Source: Colwellia sp. 75C3
GTDB lineage: Bacteria; Pseudomonadota; Gammaproteobacteria; Enterobacterales; Alteromonadaceae
Direction: 5' to 3'
Length of the DNA: 64,000 bases
Assembly: GCF_002836255.1 (NCBI RefSeq)
Contig: NZ_PJAU01000033.1
Location: forward strand, 310,001 to 374,000
Position numbers and translations under genes: made by a program
Shown here: positions 17,404 through 26,677 of the stretch, in pieces
How the letters are laid out: each line of letters begins with the position of its first letter
Numbering within the stretch: the first letter of the stretch is position 1
Notes under the pieces: model-generated
Told to the model about the DNA's origin: nothing
Seen by the model: only the letters and a program-made list of their open reading frames with translations
The model's database searches: none

Positions 17404-18288
17404 CTACTTATTTGGACTTTCTTTTGTTAAGTAATCGATAAATTTTTGCACCAGTAAATTATGATGACTATCTTTATGGGTCACTAAAGAAAAGCGACGA
17501 GATAAATTTAACGGCGATTTTAGCGCCACTAAACTGCCATTTTTTAGCTCTTCAGTAATAGTTAGCTGAGACAAGCAACCTAAGCCTAAACCTGCTTTGA
17601 CCGACTCTTTAATTGCACCTTGTCTCGTTAGCTCTATGCCTAAATTAATTTGTGCTCCCGCTTGCTCAATCGCGGCATCAAATATTGCACGTGTACCTGA
17701 GCCATGTTCACGCAAAACCCAAGCGTGTTGTTGAAGTTGTTCAAGGTTAATGACTCCTTTTTTTGCTAGCGGATGATCAATAGGACAAAAAATTTGCAGC
17801 TTGTCTTGTTGCCACGGAGTTATTTGTAAGTGCTTATGTACTACCGGCCCCTCTATCAAACCAATGGACGCTTTACCTTTAGCTAAATAATCTATCACCA
17901 TTTGGGTATTACCTATGTGTATCTCAGGGACAACTTCAGGGTAAAGTTTTACGAATTTAGCAATTAACTTAGGCAGTAAATAAGTAGCGATGGTAGCACT
18001 GGCGACAATTCTTAATACACCACTCATGGTGTTTAAATTGGCAAGTTTTAAGCTATCGAGTAAATCGGCTATTTGACGTACTTTAGGCAGTGACTTAAGG
18101 CCATTTTCAGTGATCAATAAATCTCGACCAACGCGCTCAAATAGTGGGTAACCTAGGCTCTCTTCCAATTCTTTCAGCGCTTGGCTGGCGGCAGATTGGC
18201 TTAAAGAAAGCTCACTAGCAGCCTTAGTTAGTTTACCTAAGCGCGCTGTTGCCTCAAAAAGTTGCAGTTTTTTTATCGAGATACTCAT
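17404..18288 (-). CDS. LysR-type transcriptional regulator, YeiE-like
   Basis: A 294-residue LysR regulator. The N-terminal winged helix-turn-helix (1-60) contains 'LTKAASELSLSQSAASQALKELEESLG'-type sequence. A linker helix and a periplasmic-binding-protein-like effector domain (about 90-290) follow. It is transcribed divergently from the yeiH-like gene, the same pairing as yeiE-yeiH in E. coli, where YeiE is linked to sulfite/sulfur metabolism. It probably controls the yeiH-like gene from the 230-base space between them; the effector is unknown. The LysR call is certain and the YeiE identity rests on context. Confidence 0.9.
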   Translation of the reverse strand: MSISIKKLQLFEATARLGKLTKAASELSLSQSAASQALKELEESLGYPLFERVGRDLLITENGLKSLPKVRQIADLLDSLKLANLNTMSGVLRIVASATIATYLLPKLIAKFVKLYPEVVPEIHIGNTQMVIDYLAKGKASIGLIEGPVVHKHLQITPWQQDKLQIFCPIDHPLAKKGVINLEQLQQHAWVLREHGSGTRAIFDAAIEQAGAQINLGIELTRQGAIKESVKAGLGLGCLSQLTITEELKNGSLVALKSPLNLSRRFSLVTHKDSHHNLLVQKFIDYLTKESPNK

Positions 18289-18518
18289 CGCTTATGCAGC
18301 CTTAACTTTAGCTAGTAGTGTTTTAGTTGATTTAATTATAGTTCGGTTTTTTGAATACTATACATCCAATCAATCCATTATTCTTATTTAAAACTTTACG
18401 CTATATTATATTCCATAAAGTGATTACTGGTTGAGAGTGACTGGTAAACACATAGTCAGCGGCTAATTAGTTAAATTAGTCGTTCTTTATTCGCTATTCA
18501 TTAGCCAAGAGGTGCGTT

Positions 18519-19526
18519 ATGCCTACCTATATAGTTCTCCCTATTATTGCCTTATTGGCCATTGCCCTAGCAAAAGTAGAAGTTATATCAGCTTTTGGTT
18601 TGAGCGCACTGCCTTTAGCTATTGTCTTTGGCATGCTTTATGGTCATTTTTCATTAAGAGTTGAAGATGAAAGAGATCAGCAGTTCTCAACGTTTTGTAA
18701 ACAAAAGCTACTAAGGGTCGGTATTGTATTATTTGGCTTTGGTTTGAGCTTTCAGCAAATTATCGCAGTAGGTTGGCAAGCAGTTGCTATTGATTTAGTC
18801 GTGATAACTACCGTTTTTTCTGTTGGCACTTTTGTTGGTATTAAAGTACTTAAACTACATCGTGATGTTGCTATTTTAACAGCGGCAGGTAGTGCTATTT
18901 GTGGCGCCGCAGCCATACTTGCGACCGAATCGGTACTTAAACCAAAACAAGAACACATTACTATTGCCATAGCTACGGTTGTGCTGTTTGGTACCTTAGC
19001 CATGTTTAGCTACCCATTTATTTATCAGTGGGTAGATATGACCGACCAGTCTTTTGGTATTTATATTGGCAGTACCGCCCATGAAGTAGCGCAAGCCGTT
19101 GCCGCAGGACAAAGTATTAATGGCGAAACCATGCAAACAGCAGTGGTAGTAAAACTCATTAGAGTGATGATGTTAGCGCCATTTATTCTCATGCTAAGCG
19201 CAGGACTTAATCGCATTGCTAACCGTGCAGATAACGGTGTTAGTAAAAGCGCTAAGCGTGAAAAAAGTGTTATTACTATCCCATGGTTTGTTTTTGGCTT
19301 TATGGCTACCGCTATGATTAATAGTATTGTTATCTTGCCAGAGTTTCTTAAAGTAGCATTCAGTTTTGCCAGCCAATTTTCTTTAGCCATGGCAATGGCG
19401 GCTTTAGGCGCACAAACTCAATGGGCGACTATTAAAGCCGCGGGGCCTAAGCCGCTAATATTGGCATTATTACTCTTTATTATTTTAATTTTTGGTGGTT
19501 TTTTCTTAAGTTCATGGTTAGTCTAG
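18519..19526 (+). CDS. YeiH family putative sulfate/anion exporter (UPF0324)
   Basis: A 335-residue polytopic inner-membrane protein with about ten hydrophobic segments. It carries the UPF0324 family signatures 'GIVLFGFGLSFQQI', 'AAGSAICGAAAILATESVL' and 'IGSTAHEVAQAVAAG'. Members are annotated as putative sulfate exporters. No biochemical mechanism can be deduced from the sequence. It is divergent from the LysR gene, its likely regulator. AAGAGGTGC precedes the ATG. Confidence 0.88.
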   Translation: MPTYIVLPIIALLAIALAKVEVISAFGLSALPLAIVFGMLYGHFSLRVEDERDQQFSTFCKQKLLRVGIVLFGFGLSFQQIIAVGWQAVAIDLVVITTVFSVGTFVGIKVLKLHRDVAILTAAGSAICGAAAILATESVLKPKQEHITIAIATVVLFGTLAMFSYPFIYQWVDMTDQSFGIYIGSTAHEVAQAVAAGQSINGETMQTAVVVKLIRVMMLAPFILMLSAGLNRIANRADNGVSKSAKREKSVITIPWFVFGFMATAMINSIVILPEFLKVAFSFASQFSLAMAMAALGAQTQWATIKAAGPKPLILALLLFIILIFGGFFLSSWLV

Positions 19527-19708
19527 AGATTAAAGATAGGACGTTTTTTAGCTTTAATATTAGTTTTTAAATAAAAGTAAAAATAGTTTTAAACCTTTTA
19601 TCTTTATGTTGCATCTCACTTAGTAATGCCCCCAATTATTGCTAAGTGATTAATAGATTAAGTCACTTAAAATTGAAATATTATAATAAAGATATATGGA
19701 GATACCCT

Positions 19709-20491
19709 ATGTTAAACACGAAAAATACTTTTAAATATGCCCCAATTGCACTTTTGTTAATTGCAGGTGGTTTACAAGCAAAAACCTATAACGAAGAGTT
19801 TACTGTCGCTAGTGACGGTTTACTTAAAATTGTTACCGATGTTGGTGCAATAGATATTGATACCCATGCAAAAGAAACGATACTGGTTGAAGTAGAAATT
19901 AGCGGCAAAAATGAAGATGATATGAGCGTTCACTTCAATAAGAATGGTAATAATGTCAGTATCAAAGGTGATTTTGATCGTAGTGGTTTTGGCTTTGGTA
20001 ATAATCATATACGCGTTACTTATAAAGTCACCGTACCGGAAAATTATAATCTAAACCTTGATACCAGCGGTGGCTCTATTGAAATTGAAAACCTGAAAGG
20101 GAAAGTTGATGCCCATACATCAGGCGGCTCAATTACATTAGAGGATATGGTAGGCGATGTTGATATTAAAACTTCTGGTGGCAGTTTAGATTTGGATAAT
20201 ATTATCGGAGAGATAAATGCTAAAACCTCTGGTGGTAGTATTAAACTTAAGTTACCAACAAACCCGACCAAAGATAGTAAGGTAAAAACCTCTGGCGGCT
20301 CTATTACCGCTTATTTAGCGAAAGATGTTGCGGTAAATCTTTCGGCTAAAACCAGTGGTGGACGTGTATCAAGTGAGTTTGCTGTTAATGGCACCACGAA
20401 GAAGCGTTCTATTATTGGTACTATCAATGGTGGTGGCCCTGAATTAGTACTAAAAACCAGTGGCGGTAGTGTACGTATTAAAGAAATTTAA
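19709..20491 (+). CDS. DUF4097-like secreted beta-helix protein with TSGGS repeats
   Basis: I place the start at ATG 19709, where GGAGAT precedes a clear signal peptide (hydrophobic 'APIALLLIAGGLQA', cleaved after about residue 24). An in-frame start at 19646 would only add a non-signal leader. The mature protein is about 235 residues. It has at least six copies of a short motif around 'TSGGS' spaced about 18-24 residues apart, as in DUF4097/DUF4098 right-handed beta-helix proteins. It is likely periplasmic or outer-surface, with a structural or adhesin-like role. No enzymatic residues are apparent. A strong terminator follows. Confidence 0.85.
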   Translation: MLNTKNTFKYAPIALLLIAGGLQAKTYNEEFTVASDGLLKIVTDVGAIDIDTHAKETILVEVEISGKNEDDMSVHFNKNGNNVSIKGDFDRSGFGFGNNHIRVTYKVTVPENYNLNLDTSGGSIEIENLKGKVDAHTSGGSITLEDMVGDVDIKTSGGSLDLDNIIGEINAKTSGGSIKLKLPTNPTKDSKVKTSGGSITAYLAKDVAVNLSAKTSGGRVSSEFAVNGTTKKRSIIGTINGGGPELVLKTSGGSVRIKEI

Positions 20492-20535
20492 CTACTAAGC
20501 AGTAAATCATTCGCCAGAGGTTAGGTGTTTAAATT

Positions 20536-20570
20536 AAAAAAGCGTAATAAGTTACTTATTACGCTTTTTT
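20536..20570. terminator. Terminator after the DUF4097 gene
   Basis: A 16-base perfect stem, AAAAAAGCGTAATAAG (20536-20551), pairs with its complement at 20555-20570 across a TTA loop and ends in six T residues. It lies 45 bases after the stop codon and can work in both directions. Confidence 0.88.
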
Positions 20571-20591
20571 AATTTATATCATTTGCAATAC

Positions 20592-20702
20592 TCATTTTGG
20601 CTTAGTATCTACATTCATTAATAAATCTATGGCCTGTTCAGAGGGATCTTTGCAGTGTGGGTAAATAGCAATATAGCCAGTCCCTCCGCAATTAATAAGT
20701 TG
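20592..20702 (-). pseudogene. Possible gene remnant (36 codons)
   Basis: Between the terminator and the propeller gene, a minus-strand frame from 20702 to a TGA at 20592 reads as plausible protein ('CGGTGYIAIYPHCKDPSEQ', then 'AIDLLMNVDTKPK'). It has no start codon and is closed upstream by TAG. It may be the tail of a lost gene. The rest of the 300-base gap holds nothing I can support. Confidence 0.25.
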
Positions 20703-20875
20703 CTATCAAATAGTCTAATCAGTAAATATTTATTTCGAACGTTTTGATTTTAAAAGCATCTACATCTATTATATAAAAACATATCAAATGGCTGTTTTTA
20801 TTGGTTTAATCAAATAAAAATTATTCAGATATCTCAAAATTACCAGTATGAAGTAAAAACTAGAGAAAAAGGGCT

Positions 20876-23800
20876 ATGCTACTAGATTTAAAATTGGTTA
20901 AAAACACAGGTAGTAAGCTTATCTTTTCATGGCTTAAGTTCTTTCTCCTTTCCGCTTTGCTTCCTTTTTCAACTTTTGCTCAAGATACCTCCTTTCGTTT
21001 TAAGAGACTAGGATTAGAGGATGGCTTGTCTCAAGTAAGTGTTAATTCCATAGCACAAGATGCAAATGGCTTTATCTGGTTTGCTACTCAAGATGGTTTA
21101 AACAAATATGATGGCTATAAAATAACAACATATAGACACCAACCGTCAGATCCTAATAGCATTATCAATAATCATATATTCGCTATTTTTAAGGATTCAA
21201 GGAACAACTTATGGATAGGTGGTTATGGTGGTTTGAGCAAATACGAACCGAAAACAGACAATTTTACTCATTATAATAGTCCATCGTTGAGTAATTCGAA
21301 CGGAAAAAGTGCTTATATACAGGCTTTATTTGAAGATTCAGATGGTGAGCTTTGGCTGTCATCCAACATAGGACTTTATCGATTTAATATTGATACAAAT
21401 ACTTATACTTTATATTTACCTGACCCTAACACCTCTAATAGTCTAATTCATGACGAAATAAAGTCTATTGCCGAGGATGCGATAGGCAATATTTGGATAG
21501 GTACGACTATTGGAGTAAGTAAGTATAATAAGAGCGATAATACCTTTACTAATTATCAACACTCCCCGAATAATCCGCATAGTTTAAGTAATAATTTTGT
21601 ATGGAAAATATATAAAGATTCCCAAAATAACTTATGGTTTGGTACTTTTGGGGGAGGATTAGATAGATACAATAGTGATACCGGAAAATTTATTCACCAT
21701 AGGGCAAACACTCAAAAGAAAAACTCATTAGGTAATAACGATATACGAGCAATTCTTGAAGACAGTAATGGCATTATCTGGTTAGGCACCAATAACGGTT
21801 TATACGCTTTTGATTCAAGCAAATTCATATTTCGGCGATTCAAATATTCAGCAAATGACAGTTATAGTTTAAGCCATGATGTGATTTACTCATTATTTCA
21901 AGATAAAGATGGCTTATTATGGGCAGGAACATTAGGCGGTGGAGTCAACTCCTTTAGGCCAAATACCAGCGTATTTAAGCATTATCGGTCGAACCCAAAT
22001 AATCCTGAAAGTTTAAACGCAAACATGGTCTATGCAATTTATGATGATGATGAAAATGTCTGGGTAGGCACTTCTGGAGGCGGACTCAATAAACTAAATA
22101 AAAGCACGGGAAAATTCTCTAACTTCACGAATTCTGAAATAAGTGCTGTTTTAGGTTCGCATAAGATTAGCTATATTATTGAAGCTTCAGCAACAGAATT
22201 GTGGTTAAGTACAAACTCTGATGGCCTAATAAAATATAATAAAAATACAGGTAACCTCACTCAATACAAACATCATTCAGATGATATAAATAGCTTGAGC
22301 AACGATAGAGCACGAGGACTAGCTAAAGATAAATACGGTAACTTATGGATTGGTACCGCTGGGGGAGGATTGAATAAGTTAGATGTTATTAGTGGTAAAT
22401 TCAGCAATTTCATGCCCGATACAACCAATTCAAATAGTATCAGTACAAACTTTATCCGATGCTTACTTTATGACTCTAAAGGAAGGCTATGGACAGGCTC
22501 TTATGGCCAAGGTTTAAACAGATTCGACCTTGATACGCAGACTTTTATTAACTTTAACAAGAGCACTGTAAAAGAAACAAAACTGAGCAACAAATTTATA
22601 CGCTCAATTTTTGAAGACAGTAGCGGTAATATATGGGTTCTGACTAATGGCGGTATTATTAAATATGATGAAAATAAGGGAAGTTTTCACTCTTACACCA
22701 CTAGCGATGGATTACCCAGTAATGTTGTATACGGAGCATTAGAGGATCAAAACAACAATTTATGGCTAAGCACTAACAATGGCTTAAGTAAATTCAACCC
22801 TCAAAATATAACATTTGAAAACTATACCAAAGATGACGGCATTCAAGAGAGCGAATTTAATACTGGTTCATTCTTCCAAAATAAAAAGGGTGAAATGTAT
22901 TTTGGTGGTATAAATGGCTTCACTTTGTTTCATCCTGAGAATATTAAAAAAGACAAAGAAATCCCAACAGTTACTTTCACCAATTTATTACTTTATAACG
23001 ATGTTATCGAAGTCGGAGATTCAGATCACTTCTCTAGTCACATAAGTTCAACGAATAATTTGAATTTTTCTCACGATGATGACGTTATAACCTTCGAATT
23101 TTCTGCATTAAGTTATTGGAAGGCCCATCAAATATCTTATCGATACCAATTACAGGGCTTCAGTGATAATTGGATAGAAACAGATTTTAGCAACAGAAGA
23201 GCGACCTTCACCAACTTGTCAAAAGGTGACTATATTCTCAAGGTTAAAGCATCGAACAGAAATGGAATCTGGGGAGAAACAACTTCTGATTTAAAGATAT
23301 CTATTGCAGCGGCATACTGGGAGACAACTTGGTTCAGAGGATTATTATTCGCTATGGGAATAATAATATGTATTTTTGCAATAAAATGGCGAGAAAACGC
23401 ATTAAACAATCAAAACCTAGTGTTGGATATTATGGTTAAGGAGCGAACAAAAGAGCTTGAATCAAGTCAGGAATATTCTAATAAGCTCGAGAACTTAGTA
23501 CAAGAACGTACCTTACATTTACAGAAAGCCAACGCAGCCTTAGAGAAATCATCAATTACTGATGCACTTACCGGAATTCGAAATCGCCGCTTTCTTGATC
23601 AACAACTTGCAAGTGATTGGTCAATACAATCTCGTAATAATTTGCCCTTATCAATTTTAATGATCGATGTGGATTTTTTCAAAAAATACAACGATTATTA
23701 CGGACACCAACAAGGCGATGAGTGTTTGCAAAAAATAACAAAAGAAATTCAGTCAGTTATAAACCGCCCAACAGATAATCTTTGTCGATATGGTGGGGAA

Positions 23801-24040
23801 GAATTCGTAGTGATTACCTACAATGATGCTGAGGGTGCAAGGTATATTGCTAAACTTATTCTGAAGAAGATTGATAGCTTAGCCTTAGCCCACTTCAAGT
23901 CAGATAAAGGCATAGTCTCTGTCAGTATAGGAGTTGGCACTATGATCCCATCAACCGAAGTTGCACCTGCTCGATTACTTGCTTATGCCGATGATGCATT
24001 ATACCAAGCAAAGGATAATGGCCGAGATCAACTATATTAA
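20876..24040 (+). CDS. Beta-propeller (Reg_prop) sensor diguanylate cyclase
   Basis: A 1,054-residue envelope sensor. It has a signal peptide (about 1-35), then some 700 residues of two-component-regulator propeller repeats, each with an 'LWIGT-GGLNKYD' type blade (for example 'IWIGTTIGVSKYN', 'LWFGTFGGGLDRYN'). A Y_Y_Y domain follows (about 700-810), then one membrane helix (about 822-840), a coiled coil and a C-terminal GGDEF domain. The catalytic motif is GGEEF in 'CRYGGEEFVVITY', so diguanylate cyclase activity is expected. AAAAGGGC precedes the ATG. It is a close architectural paralogue of the gene at 58502-61579. The ligand is unknown. Confidence 0.95.
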   Translation: MLLDLKLVKNTGSKLIFSWLKFFLLSALLPFSTFAQDTSFRFKRLGLEDGLSQVSVNSIAQDANGFIWFATQDGLNKYDGYKITTYRHQPSDPNSIINNHIFAIFKDSRNNLWIGGYGGLSKYEPKTDNFTHYNSPSLSNSNGKSAYIQALFEDSDGELWLSSNIGLYRFNIDTNTYTLYLPDPNTSNSLIHDEIKSIAEDAIGNIWIGTTIGVSKYNKSDNTFTNYQHSPNNPHSLSNNFVWKIYKDSQNNLWFGTFGGGLDRYNSDTGKFIHHRANTQKKNSLGNNDIRAILEDSNGIIWLGTNNGLYAFDSSKFIFRRFKYSANDSYSLSHDVIYSLFQDKDGLLWAGTLGGGVNSFRPNTSVFKHYRSNPNNPESLNANMVYAIYDDDENVWVGTSGGGLNKLNKSTGKFSNFTNSEISAVLGSHKISYIIEASATELWLSTNSDGLIKYNKNTGNLTQYKHHSDDINSLSNDRARGLAKDKYGNLWIGTAGGGLNKLDVISGKFSNFMPDTTNSNSISTNFIRCLLYDSKGRLWTGSYGQGLNRFDLDTQTFINFNKSTVKETKLSNKFIRSIFEDSSGNIWVLTNGGIIKYDENKGSFHSYTTSDGLPSNVVYGALEDQNNNLWLSTNNGLSKFNPQNITFENYTKDDGIQESEFNTGSFFQNKKGEMYFGGINGFTLFHPENIKKDKEIPTVTFTNLLLYNDVIEVGDSDHFSSHISSTNNLNFSHDDDVITFEFSALSYWKAHQISYRYQLQGFSDNWIETDFSNRRATFTNLSKGDYILKVKASNRNGIWGETTSDLKISIAAAYWETTWFRGLLFAMGIIICIFAIKWRENALNNQNLVLDIMVKERTKELESSQEYSNKLENLVQERTLHLQKANAALEKSSITDALTGIRNRRFLDQQLASDWSIQSRNNLPLSILMIDVDFFKKYNDYYGHQQGDECLQKITKEIQSVINRPTDNLCRYGGEEFVVITYNDAEGARYIAKLILKKIDSLALAHFKSDKGIVSVSIGVGTMIPSTEVAPARLLAYADDALYQAKDNGRDQLY

Positions 24041-24356
24041 TTTTCTTTACTTAAAGCGGATGATTTTGAGCCTGATCATCAAGTTTTTTATATAACTTAC
24101 TTCCTCTTGGGCTTGATTAACAAGCTGACGGGCATTTTTCTGATAGCCCCTTATTCCCTATGGGAGTGTCAAAGCGGATGCGAATTGTTCCAGGTGTGAG
24201 TACATAGGATTGCAAAGCCATTGTTAATCTATTGCAGTTAATACTAGATCACATAAAGCGGTGATCATTTTCTTATACGGTTGCTATAAGCCAGATCAAT
24301 TCTTTTATCGCTAATTGTGATATAAAGTAAGACGGGTTGTTGGTTAGGGGAAAAGC
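24041..24356. other. Intergenic, propeller DGC to STAS gene
   Basis: The gap holds a terminator-like hairpin just after the stop (GATGAT at 24059-24064, ATCATC at 24075-24080, then a T run), suited to ending the propeller gene. Beyond it, a 34-codon minus-strand frame starting 'MALQSYVLTPGTIRIRF' near 24220 has no ribosome site, and I do not call it. No other feature is seen. Confidence 0.45.
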
Positions 24357-24737
24357 ATGGTTATTGAACACGGTGAGGTTACTATAGAAGTTCAAGACAA
24401 TATTATTATTGCGCGACTTGTGGGGGCTTTTAATGAATATGGAGCCCAGCAGTATACTAAGGGAGTAAAATCAATTATTGAAAACTTGCAAGGTGAGAGT
24501 TTCTCAATCCTAATTAATAATTTGCAGGTTCAGGGCGGAACTCCAGAAGCGTATCAAGAGCTGGAAAATTATAACCTCTGGCTGAACCAGCAAAAGCTAA
24601 TTGGAAAAGCTATGGTTATCACCTCAAGCATAACCTTAGATGTTATCGATAAGCTGTCTCCTTCGCGAGCAAAGCAAAAAACTAAAAATTTTGATAATGA
24701 AAAAGATGCTATGAATTGGCTGATGAGCTTGAATTAA
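24357..24737 (+). CDS. STAS/SpoIIAA-like protein
   Basis: A 126-residue cytoplasmic protein with alternating strands and helices like a STAS/SpoIIAA-like fold. It opens 'VTIEVQDNIIIARLVGAFNE', which fits the first strands. No conserved phosphorylatable Ser is obvious, and no anti-sigma kinase gene is nearby, so partner-switching is not shown. AGGGG precedes the ATG. It lies 67 bases upstream of the persulfide dioxygenase fusion on the same strand and may be co-transcribed with it. The fold assignment is by general pattern only. Confidence 0.6.
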   Translation: MVIEHGEVTIEVQDNIIIARLVGAFNEYGAQQYTKGVKSIIENLQGESFSILINNLQVQGGTPEAYQELENYNLWLNQQKLIGKAMVITSSITLDVIDKLSPSRAKQKTKNFDNEKDAMNWLMSLN

Positions 24738-24804
24738 TATCTGCTAAACTCAATCTCCTAACTATACTTATTGATCTCTCCTATCAATATACGTGAGCGT
24801 AGTT

Positions 24805-25869
24805 ATGACTATTTCAACCTCCCCCAAGTCTATCTCTATCAAACAATTCTTTGATAGAGATAGTTGTACCTACACTTATTTGTTAGTTGATCCTCAAACC
24901 CACGAAGGCGCTATTATTGATGGGGTTAAAGAGCAACTAAAGCGTGATTTACAATATATTGAAGAGCTGGGCATTGAGCTGCTTTATGCTATTGAAACTC
25001 ACGTTCATGCTGATCACATCAGTTCGGCAGGTTTGATCAGACAAAAAACAGGGGCAAAAATAGTTTATAGCCAAGCGGCAGGTATTAAGTCTATTGATAT
25101 TGAGTTAAGCGATGGCGATGAACTTACCCTTGGTCAATATCATATTAAAGCGATAAGCACACCGGGGCACACTGCCGGCTGTATGAGTTATTACATTAGT
25201 GGTGAAGCTATTGGTGGTGTAGCTTTCACCGGTGATACCTTACTGATAAGAGGTTGTGGTCGTTCTGACTTTCAGCAGGGCAGTTCAGCAGTTTTATACC
25301 ATAGTGTCACTGAAAAATTGTTTAGCTTGCCTGAGGAGACCGTTGTTTACCCTGGTCATGATTATAATGGCAATACCAGCTCGACTATTGCTGAAGAGAA
25401 GCAATGGAACGCTCGACTTGGTAAGCAAAAATCACTGGCTGATTTTATTGATATTATGGATAATCTGAATTTAGCCCTACCCAAAAAAATTAATGAAGCC
25501 GTTCCTGCCAATGAAGGCTGTGGCATTAACTTTAATCCCAATATTTATGTGCATGAAGACTTCTCTATGACATCGCTTTATCAAGTATGGCAACAAGAAG
25601 ACCCTGATAATTTGATTGTTGATAACCGCACCGAAGAAGAATACTTAATTGGCCATATTCCACACAGTGAAAATATTCCGCTAGGCACAGAGCCTGATCA
25701 CCTCGAAGCGCTTAAAGGCTTTAAACATATTTATATTTACTGTCATTCTGGTCGACGGTCTCAAACCGCGTTAACTAATTTGGCAATGATGGGACTAGAA
25801 AACATCACCTGTGTTAGTCATTCAGGTTTACCTGAGTGGCAAGCGTTAGGCTATCCGATAGAAAGATAG
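24805..25869 (+). CDS. Persulfide dioxygenase-rhodanese fusion
   Basis: The N-terminal metallo-beta-lactamase domain (about 10-235) is of the ETHE1 persulfide dioxygenase type. It has the iron ligands in 'THVHADH' (His66, His68, Asp70, His71 from the ATG start) and the family hallmark 'DTLLIRGCGRSDFQ'. The C-terminal rhodanese domain (about 265-354) has active-site Cys313 in 'CHSGRRSQ'. Together these should oxidise glutathione persulfide to sulfite and move sulfane sulfur, as in the known PRF fusion enzymes. I chose ATG 24805 over an in-frame GTG at 24793. It is cytoplasmic, with no signal peptide. Specificity for persulfide rests on the motifs. Confidence 0.9.
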   Translation: MTISTSPKSISIKQFFDRDSCTYTYLLVDPQTHEGAIIDGVKEQLKRDLQYIEELGIELLYAIETHVHADHISSAGLIRQKTGAKIVYSQAAGIKSIDIELSDGDELTLGQYHIKAISTPGHTAGCMSYYISGEAIGGVAFTGDTLLIRGCGRSDFQQGSSAVLYHSVTEKLFSLPEETVVYPGHDYNGNTSSTIAEEKQWNARLGKQKSLADFIDIMDNLNLALPKKINEAVPANEGCGINFNPNIYVHEDFSMTSLYQVWQQEDPDNLIVDNRTEEEYLIGHIPHSENIPLGTEPDHLEALKGFKHIYIYCHSGRRSQTALTNLAMMGLENITCVSHSGLPEWQALGYPIER

Positions 25870-25892
25870 CCTAACTTGTTAACTCACACGTT

Positions 25893-26414
25893 TTATAAAA
25901 CTTTTGCATACTGTTGAAGTAAGAAATCAGTGTAAGCAATATCACCGCGATAACGCGATAGGTGGGTGGTATCTCTATACATATCAGCATTGACCTCTTT
26001 TATGTCTTGATGATCTTTTATTTTGATACCAGTCGCTTGTTCAATTTGTTTTATTGCCTTTGCTAAGCGTACTTTTGCTTCAGGTGTGTAGTGAATATAG
26101 CGACTATTTTTTGGCAACATAACGACTTCAACATTGTCAGAAAAGCGTTGGAAATTCTTAACAATACCAATGAAGCTTTCTACCAATAAAGGTTCGAAGT
26201 GTAACTCTTCAATGTCAGCTGATTTAATACGACTTAACCGATCGTTTTTCATCTGTGCTTCAGTTTGTGTTACCGCATAATAATCATCAAATACTGCCAG
26301 CGTTTCAGCAGAACGTTCTTCAGGGATAGTACCTGCACCTTGCCAAGGGTAATACCAATCTTCCCCTTTATAATTCGGATATTCTTTGGTAAATGAATCC
26401 GTTAATTGTTTGCT
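25893..26414 (-). pseudogene. C-terminal remnant of an SGNH/DltD-AlgX-like gene
   Basis: This open frame of about 173 codons starts after a TAA (26415-26417) with no start codon; an internal ATG at 26252 gives 119 residues. The translation looks like the end of an SGNH-type or DltD-like protein that accompanies MBOAT O-acyltransferases ('WYYPWQGAGTIPEERSAE', 'VVMLPKNSRYIHYTPEA', 'MYRDTTHLSRYRG' with a possible catalytic Asp-x-x-His). Immediately upstream lies the first 26 codons of an MBOAT gene, so an internal deletion appears to have joined two genes. The family name is a judgement from pattern. Confidence 0.6.
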
Positions 26415-26482
26415 TTAAGAAGGCAAAGCCATAAAATAAAAATACAGAAGAACCAGAAGAATATTGGTGTATTAAATATCAT
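26402..26482 (-). pseudogene. N-terminal stub of an MBOAT acyltransferase gene
   Basis: AGGAGG sits five bases before ATG 26482. The frame encodes 'MIFNTPIFFWFFCIFILWL' and stops after 26 codons. The opening is typical of AlgI/MBOAT O-acyltransferases, whose first helix begins M-x-F-N-S/T. The reading frame runs out within the overlapping SGNH-like remnant in another frame. The start of one gene and the end of another are therefore fused by a deletion, and neither product is likely to function. Confidence 0.6.
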
Positions 26483-26677
26483 TTTGGCCTCCTGTACGTT
26501 GTTCTACCGCGTGTAGGTTAGGTAATAAATTCATGTTTTTCTCATTTTAAAGACGAGTTTGCTGAGCCTAAGATTTGCTAGGAAAATTTAGGAAAAGTTT
26601 ACCGGTCTTGAGTTGTGTTAAATGTTTGTCAGCTAACGTTAGTTAATAACTAAGCTACTGAGTATTGATGAAAAGTG

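Noticed and set aside
24119..24223. Minus-strand 34-codon frame in the gap after the propeller gene
   Set aside because: The sequence is protein-like in part, but there is no ribosome site, no family and a quick stop; the evidence is too weak to call.
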